Below, one piece after another: positions 57,001 through 64,000 of a stretch of 64,000 nt of DNA. A program made the translations under genes and the position numbers. The stretch covers positions 4,350,991-4,414,990 of the forward strand of contig NC_020167.2 of the NCBI RefSeq assembly GCF_000224145.3, in the 5' to 3' direction. Position 1 is the stretch's first letter, and the number at the start of each line of letters is the position of its first letter. The notes beneath the pieces were generated by a model, which searched no databases, was not told the origin of the DNA, and worked only from the letters and a program-made list of their open reading frames with translations. Source of the stretch: Ciona intestinalis. Its lineage: Eukaryota > Chordata > Ascidiacea > Phlebobranchia > Cionidae.

Positions 57001-60000
57001 ATGAGGTCGGAGCCGCTCGGGGTGTTGATTCTGTAGGAACAGTCCAGACTGTGGGGACTGTGGTTTGGATATCCCGGAGTATAGTATAAGGGTGAAGTGT
57101 GGACTGTATATCTAACGTTGAAAGTGCTCGTACAAGGTAGTGGCGCAGAATTGTCTGTAAAATGGTTGAATATGTGTTGTTTGTATACACTGCTTACACA
57201 GTAGGGTGGGGGAAAACATGACATCTTTTACTCGCCCCATTTAGTAGTAAATAAAGAACATTCAAGGAATTATAAAACTATATGCCCATGACTCCCATTG
57301 GCCGTTGTTAATTGTTTAAAACACGATCAAGATATTTGGATATTATGCACTAAAGGTGTCCCATCTTTCCCCACAGTACTATATACACTGCTTAGTACAA
57401 CAGACTTTTAAAAGCAAAATTAAATACACATTATTATACCTGAAATATTGTACTGAATTTGAAATCCATTTCCAGACACGCTTACGTCGCTGAGGAACCG
57501 AATGTAGACATACCGTTGCCCGATTATAACAAGAGGAGCTGGTGTAGTTGTACCGCAATATTTTCTTGCGGTTGGAGACCAATTCCCCTCAGAGCCATTC
57601 CGAATTTCAATGTAGTCATAGCTGAACAAAAGCAAAGCACGTCAGTATACTACGAAAAATATATAATGGAGTGGGGGAAGACGGGACACTGATAAGCACA
57701 TATTGTTCAGTATTTTCAAAATCAAAATGTATGACGAGTTTTAAGTGATACATCGAATTAGTAATATCCTACCTTTTTTAATTGACAACAAAAACATTAA
57801 AACATATAAGGAGTTATTTAGCGATTCGCACATTAGGTGAAAGTTTAGAACGGAACATTTTAAAATCATGGTTAATTTTGAGTAATAAATAATTTTTTTA
57901 TTAGAAATGCACGTAAACACAACGAAATAATTTTAAACGCTTTAAAAATAGAGTTTAAGCAATTTTTCTTGCCGTTCTCCTATAGTTTTTAACATGTTTT
58001 ATAAAGTATATTATTTTCTGTTATTGCAGTATATTATGTTTAAATTACACTTAAGGTCTAAACTATTGTTTGACAAGAAAAATCTACAAAACTCCCAGGT
58101 GGGAAAGATGATGGGACAAAAAGTTAAAATATATTTTTATATTTAGAGTATTTTGAAACTTATAGGTAACCTATCAAAATTAACCGGCTGTGCTGTTTCT
58201 TTGCTTTGTAAACTTTACATATATACCTTTAAATCGATATTTTTTTCCAATTTTTTATCCCCTAATTAAAGCTATATTGACCCCTGTCCAGTTTCCTTAT
58301 GTTTATATCTTAGTTTTGTTTCACAAACCTGAAACTAGTTCTACTCGACAAAAAATAAACTTTTCGAAATATTCATAGGTTTTCTTGTAAACCTATGAAA
58401 CTAGTTTAAACGTTCACACTTGCAAACTATAAAATTTCATCGGCTTTACAATGATTTAATGGGAATTAAAAACTAACGCACCTTACTATTTCGAATTTTT
58501 TTACCTGTTCAAAAAATACTGTTTCTATTTAACATTTGTTTAATATTTAACAACAGTAATCGGCCCTGACGTGCGTTTTATGAAGTCTTGATAACTGTCA
58601 AATGATTAACATTGTTTCTAAATATCATTAAAAGGGGTACGCAAAAGTAAAATTAAAAAAGTCCCGTCTGACAAAGTGTCCCATCTTCCCCCACCCTATT
58701 ATATTCGTTTTAGTTAGGATGTTTTACTTACATGTTCAAATGTTTTACGTTTTTATAAATATCATTCAATTGGGTCCGTAAAAGTAAAATAAAAAAAAAG
58801 TCTCGTCTGACAAAGTGTCCCATCTTTCCCCACCCTACTATACTCGTTTTAGTTGAGATGTTTTACTTACATGCAGTGACTGTGATCTTCAAGATGGAAT
58901 GCTGTGAACGTTAAAGTAATGGGGCGGTCTGATCGTCCGGCATCGATACGGTACCTACAGTCAGCATGATGTGGGTAGCTGGTCGGATAGCCGGGTGAGG
59001 TTATAAAGCCACTTCCTGGTCCTCCCCCAATTGTAAGTTGGTCGCAAGAAGGCGAGGCAGATGCTAAAATATATACATGTTCGGTTAATTGAGAGCAGAA
59101 GACTGGAGATGTAATTTTAACTGATAAACCAACAAAATATTGAGAGGATAGTTTTAAACTGTTTCTTAACATAACTGCTAAGGTGGGTATATGCGATACT
59201 TGAAGGAATAATTTATAAATTTGTACATAAAGGTTTGATTTATTTTTACCTGAGATGCTAAAGCGGAAACGAAATCCATTCGAAGGAATAGAGGCGTCTG
59301 TGTGGTAATGCATGTACATGTACCGTCCTCGTCCGGTGACGAAAAATAGTGATTTGGGGCCGCAATACTTTCCTAGTAAACGAGACGACGTAGTTGGACC
59401 TTCGTAAACTGCCACGTAGTCATAGCTGCAAAAATGAAAACCATTAAACGACATTTAACAAAACGTAAACGAAACTATATCATAAAACGAAAATCAGTTT
59501 AAAAAATAGATTTCCAAAATATTTACGCGCAATTAAAATGGTTTTCCTAGTTGAAGGGATTGAATGTAACTTTGATGACGTTTGAGCTGCTCTGGGCGTC
59601 GATTTTGTATAAACAGTCAAGATTGTGTGGGCTGACACTGGGATGGTTGGGGGAAGTGTATTCTGGCGAGGTATAACCCACACCGCCGCTCAATGCAAGC
59701 ATGTTGCAAGCACTCGCTTCTTTGACTTCTGTGCAAAAAATACATAATTGGTTGATACAGTGGAGGGGGGGGGCAGACGGGACACCTTTTATCTATATTT
59801 TCTCGGCCCGTTTAGTAGTAAACAAAGAACGTTAAATAAATCATAAAGCTGTATGCCCATGACTCCCATTGACCGTTAGTAATTGTTTAAAACACGATCA
59901 GGATATTTAGATATTATGTGATAAAAGTGTCCCATCTTTCCCCAACCTACTATACATTTAACGCTTAGATTGCAAGATGTATTTTAAACACACTCACCTT

Positions 60001-60043
60001 GCAATGCTAGAAACATGAGCGCAGAATACAGCATTAAAAACAT
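54020..60043 (-). CDS. Secreted six-CUB-domain protein, with an in-frame TAG in CUB1
   Basis: Thirteen exons in continuous phase: 59998-60043, 59527-59728, 59250-59425, 58871-59063, 57440-57621, 56953-57154, 56394-56569, 56040-56241, 55799-55980, 55535-55724, 55274-55452, 54620-54752, 54020-54224 (755 codons before the final TAG). Exon 1 is a signal peptide (MFLMLYSALMFLALQ). Each CUB spans two exons split by a phase-2 intron after the second disulfide's Cys, just before YDY. CUB1 and CUB3 share VAVYEGP and HYHTD; CUB2 and CUB4 share GNWSPT and VYIRFLSD; CUB5 and CUB6 are more diverged and CUB6 lacks several landmarks. No protease or other domain follows, so it is probably an extracellular binding or matrix protein. 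Codon 76 (59,547-59,549) is TAG where CUB3 has Leu (TTG): a one-base difference that is either a sequence error or a null allele. All other exons look intact. Confidence 0.87.
54376..54573 (-). mobile_element. MITE copy in the last CUB-gene intron
   Basis: Ends TAGTAGGGTGGTGTAAGACA and CCCCCACCCCACCATATA; about 45 bp from the exon 12 edge at 54,620. Confidence 0.87.
54854..54989. mobile_element. 136-bp MITE of a second family with 21-bp terminal inverted repeats
   Basis: GTGGCTGTACACAGTATCCG at the left and CGGACACTGTGTACAGCCAC at the right are inverted repeats with one mismatch. The interior also has paired motifs (GCATGCGAATTCG / GCATGCGG). No coding capacity; no clear target duplication. 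It lies in the CUB-gene intron between exons 11 and 12. Confidence 0.8.
55023..55202 (-). mobile_element. MITE copy, close neighbour of the 136-bp element
   Basis: Left end eroded (TAGAGTATGGTAAACGGGGC), right end CCCCGCCCTACTATAT; it starts only 33 bp after the other element. Confidence 0.8.
56670..56766 (-). pseudogene. Decayed copy of the 3' end of CUB-gene exon 6 plus its donor
   Basis: About 97 bp match 56,900-57,005, the end of exon 6 and the first bases of its intron. In minus sense both read CATTAGA...CTTT...TTGGAAAG.CACA...TGCCA followed by the TGAGTTGC donor side. The copy has lost its frame. A SINE fragment lies between copy and parent. Confidence 0.8.
56752..56882 (-). mobile_element. 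SINE distal fragment, reverse orientation
   Basis: TGGCCGGAAAACGACAGTCG and ACTTTGTAGGTGGTTTCTTT match the distal domain of the SINE at 37,466; the tRNA head is missing. It separates the exon 6 copy from its parent. Confidence 0.7.
57199..57383 (+). mobile_element. MITE copy in CUB-gene intron 5
   Basis: Ends CAGTAGGGTGGGGGAAAACA and CCCCACAGTACTATA; about 45 bp from exon 6 (edge 57,154). Confidence 0.87.
57664..57735 (-). mobile_element. MITE terminal fragment
   Basis: Only the left end (GGAGTGGGGGAAGACGGGAC) and the first internal bases remain, about 40 bp from CUB-gene exon 5 (edge 57,621). Confidence 0.6.
58600..58870. repeat. ~135-bp tandem duplication carrying a MITE end and a splice-donor copy
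   Basis: Two units share GTAAAAGTAAAAT, GTCTGACAAAGTGTCCCATC, the MITE terminus CCCCACCCTACTATA, CTCGTTTTAGTT and GATGTTTTACTTACATG. In the right unit the last motif is the real donor of CUB-gene exon 4 (exon edge 58,871); in the left unit it is a silent copy at about 58,720-58,735. Confidence 0.88.
59758..59954 (+). mobile_element. MITE copy in CUB-gene intron 1
   Basis: Left end TGGAGGGGGGGGGCAGACGG, right end TTTCCCCAACCTACTATA. It fills most of the intron between the signal-peptide exon (edge 59,998) and exon 2 (edge 59,728). Confidence 0.87.
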
Positions 60044-60637
60044 CCTGAAGTTTTTCAAAGGATGCGGCGGCAACACAAATCAATGTAATATATCGGACGA
60101 GCTGTTCTATATCTCTCTTCTTCTATATCTCACAAAATCTGTGAATCAGTATAGTATGTGCTGTCAACAGTTGAATGTTTATATAGGTTTCTGCGTGGCG
60201 TGGTGGAAAATTCCGATGCGTAATTTCCTTGTTATTGTCAAAATTCGTGCTGTTTGTTTTGTTTTCAAGTGCGATTACCTTCAAAGTAATACTTTTTCGT
60301 TAAAAAAAGTTTTGCTCGATAAGTCTCCGCCCACTTCACCAACACCAATCCGTTTCTGAAACGCCTAGCATTATAGGTTTAACAAACACAGCTTCAGGCA
60401 ACAAATATCAATGCTCACAAAATCTCCGCGAATAATTTGGGACATTAAATCCGTAATATAACAATGATATTACCGAAAACGAAACCTCAAGACTTCCCGC
60501 GCCCGCCGGGTAAACTCCGCGATAAACCCATGTTGCCAGTTAGCTATACTTGCACGAAAATTTTACGCCATATAGATGTGTAAGTGTCCGGAAGACAGAC
60601 TATAAAAATTACATTTGTAATATTATATATATATATA

Positions 60638-60831
60638 TAGGGTGGCAGAAGATGGGACACATTTTCGTGTAGTTTTCTCTTTTTATTTGGTAGTAAACAA
60701 ATAACATTCAATGAATTATATAGAACCGTATCTTCACGACTTTCACAGACCGTTGTTAATTGTTTAAAACACGAGCAGGCTATTTGGATATTAGGTGTTA
60801 AAGGTGTCCCATCTTCCCCCACTCTACTATA
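60638..60831 (+). mobile_element. MITE copy flanked by TA microsatellites
   Basis: TAGGGTGGCAGAAGATGGGA to CCCCCACTCTACTATA, preceded by a TA run of about 18 bp at 60,625-60,638 into which it probably inserted. Confidence 0.87.
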
Positions 60832-61073
60832 CATATATATAATTAAAACTACAAATGGAAATTTTTAGTGACTCATTAACCGAACACGAGACCAAGACTT
60901 TGGTTGACGTGTATTGACACCAAGCCAACAATGGGCAATTCCGCTCAGCTCTGAGCTGACGTAAAAGCGGAAGTATTGTAGCAATCGCGTATTTTCCAAG
61001 TGTTGAGATAGTAAGATAAACTATCTAACCAAACAAATAACAGCTCGCGTTTTTAGAGAAAGTTTTTTTTGTA

Positions 61074-61272
61074 TAATAGGGTGAGAGGATATGGAACACT
61101 TTTAGCACATAACATCTTAATATCCTAATCGTGTTTTAAGCAATTAACAACGGTTTATGCAAGTCACGAAGATACGGTTTTATAATTCTTTGAATGTTCT
61201 TTGTATAATACAAAATGGAACTAGAAAATAGAATAAAATTGTGTCCTATCTCCCCTCACCTCATCCTGTATA
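61074..61272 (-). mobile_element. MITE copy, left partner of a segmental duplication
   Basis: TAATAGGGTGAGAGGATATG to CACCTCATCCTGTATA. The MITE plus the ~230 bp that follow recur at 61,960-62,396. Confidence 0.82.
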
Positions 61273-61299
61273 TCTTCATATTAAATAAGTTTATTATGG

Positions 61300-61530
61300 C
61301 ATTCAAGTATTGTGTATAATATTACAAAAGTCAAATATTTCGCGATGGTTGCAGCAACGGTATATCACCGACTGCCCCGAGCGCGGAAAGTCCGAGGTTC
61401 CTTTTTTGCAATATCAGCATTGTCATGTACAGCCTAAATGTCAAGTTTTTGCAAACCGAGAAAGTACAATTCTCTAAACTGACGTAAAAGCGAAACCAAG
61501 ATAGCAATCGCGTATTTTCCAACTGCTAAG
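61300..61530. repeat. Dispersed ~225-bp repeat, copy A
   Basis: Contains GTATTGTGTATAATATTACA, a GC-rich core GACTGCCCCGAGCGCGGAAA followed by a T run, and ACTGACGTAAAAGCGAAACC with CAATCGCGTATTTTCCAACT. Copy B lies at 62,163-62,394; a partial third copy (CTGACGTAAAAGCGG, CAATCGCGTATTTTCCAA) lies at 60,956-61,004. Confidence 0.88.
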
Positions 61531-61959
61531 ACACTACTATTTAAATAAAGAAAAAAAACAATTTCCGTATATAGCCTACAGTTTAAACTTTATATAAATA
61601 CGTATAAAAACTATGATCTTTAATTCGAATTAACCCCACGTTTTCGAACATAACCGACAGGCACATTTAAACATATATGTCTTTTTAAAGAAAAAACGAA
61701 ATGTTACACCACGGTAACCGCGGTGAAACTTTCTTACCGCCTTATTATTGATCTGTTTTATTTTTTTTTAGCACGGTGTTGTAGACTTATAACACATACT
61801 TGTGTCTTAATATTGTATAAATGTTGCAGTGATTACTGCCAGTAGTTTGCAGCGAGCAGCTTCTGTTTCCACAAGACTCGTTTGCATCAGCATCGAATGT
61901 ATGTGTCACTCGGCTTCAGTAAGAAAATAACTACAAAAACGTTTTAAAATCGGCATATA

Positions 61960-62140
61960 AAGTAGAGTAGAGGAAGACGAGACACCTTTAGCACATAATA
62001 TCGAATTATCCAGATCATGTTTTAACAAAAATTAAAAACGGGTTATGAGAGTCGTGAGGATATGTTTTATAATTCTTTGAATTTCTTAGTTTACTACAAA
62101 ATAGAACGAGAAAATGGAATAAAAATGTGTCCTATCTCTT
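61960..62140 (-). mobile_element. MITE copy truncated at the right, partner of 61,074
   Basis: Left end AGTAGAGTAGAGGAAGACGA; the right TIR is cut after GTGTCCTATCTCTTA where the duplicated flank starts. Confidence 0.75.
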
Positions 62141-62162
62141 AGAGAAGTACGTGTTACGGCAA

Positions 62163-62394
62163 ACAAGTATTGTGTATAATATTACAAAATTAGGTCAAAT
62201 GTTTCGCATAGTTTCTTATAGCAACGGTATCACAGACTGCCCCGAGCGCGGAAAGTCTGAGGTTGCGTTTTTTTGCAATATCATTGTCGTGTACAGCTTA
62301 AATGTCAATTTTTTGCAATCCGGGAAAGAACAATTTTCTAAACTGACGTAAAAGCGAAACCAAGATAGCCATCGCGTATTTTCCAACTGCTACG
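62163..62394. repeat. Dispersed ~225-bp repeat, copy B
   Basis: Nearly collinear with copy A, with the same GC-rich core (GACTGCCCCGAGCGCGGAAA) and small insertions/deletions around it. Confidence 0.88.
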
Positions 62395-62731
62395 TATGTG
62401 AGTAACTTAATCCTGGCGGTGCACGGACAGCAATGGTTTAATCAAATCACCAAATTATACAAACAATTATCCGCAAAAGAGAGTGTGACTTCCCAATCTA
62501 CAGTACATCACGAACAACGTTGTTTCGCTCAGCTTTCTTTCGTTTGCCATATAGAGTCACATACAGAATGCCGATAGGTGCGCAAGTGTAACGCACTTTT
62601 TCTTGATACCGCTTACTAAGTCTCAATGTAACTCTGGCTTCTCTTCAGATGAACTTTCTAGAAATCTTTAACAACTGCAACTCCAGGCTCAATCAAAAAA
62701 TATTCTGGTCTAACAACACCAAGTCCTATTA

Positions 62732-63108
62732 TACCCTTTTTGCATGGTCACTTTTATGCGCGTAAGTACTCGCAAAAGCAAAGTTAACACGCATAACGTC
62801 ATAAGCGTGTTATCTACTGTAGAAGGTTGGTTGTTACTCGCATTATGCGAGTAATGAAAAGTTTGGAGGAATTACAATTTCACTTTTAAGAGCTTAATCT
62901 TTTTCGGGTATTATTTTTACAGTTTTAAGTTGGTAATATCACCATAAAGGATAAAAACTTATTTTATAAACTAGGTTTAACAATATCACGCTTAAGTAAG
63001 CTAACTCAATGTTGATACGCGCATAAACAATGACCATGCAAAATAACGCGATTAGCGAGTTATCATATGACGAGTTAATGCGGAACTTTTTACCATGCAA
63101 AAAGGGTA
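62732..63108. mobile_element. Harbinger-like MITE with TTA target duplication
   Basis: The termini TACCCTTTTTGCATGGT and its inverted copy ACCATGCAAAAAGGGTA bound 377 bp, flanked on both sides by TTA. A 3-bp TTA duplication with such ends is typical of PIF/Harbinger. The interior contains further inverted motifs (GCATGGTCA / TGACCATGC) and the hairpin TTACTCGCATTATGCGAGTA at about 62,835. No protein is encoded. Confidence 0.85.
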
Positions 63109-63244
63109 TTAGTCGCCAAATGCTTGCTTGTCAATGCGATTTTCACTAGAGCTGGGTTCAACGTTCAATACAGAATTTTAGGTAAAGAAAAGTCACCACT
63201 TTTATCTTATTATGTTTGACAAAAAAAAAACAATTAACGTTGTA

Positions 63245-63308
63245 TAGTAGGGTGGGGCAAGGTAGGACACATTTTCAATTCGATTTTTCGTCCCATTTGG
63301 TAGTAAAG
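63245..63308 (+). mobile_element. MITE left-end fragment
   Basis: TAGTAGGGTGGGGCAAGGTA through TCGTCCCATTTGGTAGTAAA, then abruptly unrelated sequence. Confidence 0.8.
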
Positions 63309-63468
63309 TTTTTTTATGTTAATCTGCTTAAAATTGAGCTGTATTTTACAGCCCCGTTTAAGGATGATATATTAGCACTTTTTGCGTGTACATGCACATG
63401 TACATAAATTTATGTTAGTGGCAACAGTAAAAAGTACTGAAAAAGTTTTTTTTTACTCCGTATATTTA

Positions 63469-63540
63469 ATAGGGGGTGATAGGACGTATAACTCTTTTTT
63501 TCTCGTACTATTTGGTAGTAAACAAAGCGTATTTACAGAT
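63469..63540 (+). mobile_element. Second MITE left-end fragment
   Basis: AATAGGGGGTGATAGGACGT through TATTTGGTAGTAAACAAAGC. With the previous fragment it suggests a broken or duplicated insertion about 220 bp apart. Confidence 0.65.
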
Positions 63541-64000
63541 TTATGTAAGCGCACAATCGCGACACTAATTGAGGTTTGTTAAATGCTCTACACACTATCA
63601 GAAAATATGATTTTTTCCTCTTTTTACCTCATTCGTTTCATTTAGTATTTTGTTCTTTGCTGTCATTAGGTCTTGTGCATTGGTTTTGGAAGTTCCCCAA
63701 TTAACTTAAATTTTCACGTGGAGATAATCGCTTTCAGGTTTATTATCAATGATAAATATCATAAATCAATATAACAATTAAAACCAACGACAGTACGTTT
63801 AAAACGTTTTTTTTGTGCAATTTCTTTTTCACGTCACAAATACTTCACTACAATGCGTCATATGTCAGGGCATGAGTTGACTCACATGTTTGTTAACTGA
63901 AAGTAAGTTTTACGTAGTTAATATGGAGACCGGAATGATTGTGGTTGGCTGTGCATAGGGTAATTCATTGGTTAATGTTAAAAATGTGCAAATGTTTTAC

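Larger units (their letters stand above)
60044..64000. other. Region upstream of the CUB gene, no gene recognised
   Basis: Nearly 4 kb with MITE copies, a segmental duplication and a Harbinger-type MITE; the CUB-gene promoter must lie at the left end. No exon-like sequence with family resemblance was found on either strand. Confidence 0.55.

Noticed and set aside
62630-62700. Stretch resembling the 5' end of U5 snRNA (CTCTGGCTTCTCTTCAGAT)
   Set aside because: Only about 20 nt match; the conserved loop and Sm site are absent, so chance or an old fragment is more likely.
1-64000. CRISPR arrays, bacterial operons, retroviral or LTR elements
   Set aside because: No regularly spaced repeat-spacer pattern, no operon structure and no paired LTRs or gag-pol-like frames were seen.

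Overview
The window reads as nuclear DNA of a solitary sea squirt, most likely Ciona (C. intestinalis/robusta type). Reasons: compact genes with many short exons, AT-rich introns, three recurring non-autonomous repeats (a TA-flanked ~190 bp MITE in more than 30 copies, a tRNA-headed SINE with an ATTC-type tail, and a Harbinger-like MITE), and animal gene families such as coronin-7, class A GPCRs, a DOMON/copper monooxygenase and a multi-CUB secreted protein. No bacterial, viral or CRISPR feature was seen. Exons were called by eye from splice sites, phase continuity and family resemblance; no alignment was run.

Layout. 1-17,365: no gene recognised; the stretch is visibly richer in G+C and CpG than the rest, nearly free of the MITE, and carries several perfect TGACGTCA palindromes. 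17,366-25,739 (+): coronin-7, from the end of the first beta-propeller through the Pro/Ala/Glu-rich linker, the second propeller and the acidic C-terminus; the start of the gene was not found. It converges on the next gene. 26,591-41,717 (-): three tandem paralogous class A GPCR genes, each with nine coding exons at matching positions (381, 383 and 373 aa). All three lack the acidic residue of the DRY motif and the TM6 tryptophan. A LINE with a 15-bp target duplication and an assembly gap sits in an intron of the first. 45,317-52,499 (-): a complete 15-exon, 641-aa DOMON/copper type II monooxygenase of the MOXD1/DBH family with all copper ligands in place. 54,020-60,043 (-): a 13-exon secreted protein with six CUB domains arranged A-B-A-B plus two divergent ones; the reference sequence has an in-frame TAG in CUB1. 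60,044-64,000: no gene; MITE copies, a ~440 bp segmental duplication and a Harbinger-type MITE.

The neighbouring genes do not form an obvious pathway. The notable signals are the non-canonical GPCR array, the apparent null or error allele in the CUB gene, an incomplete coronin-7 facing a compositional boundary, and the way MITEs and SINEs have reshaped introns, including copying an exon end and a splice donor.
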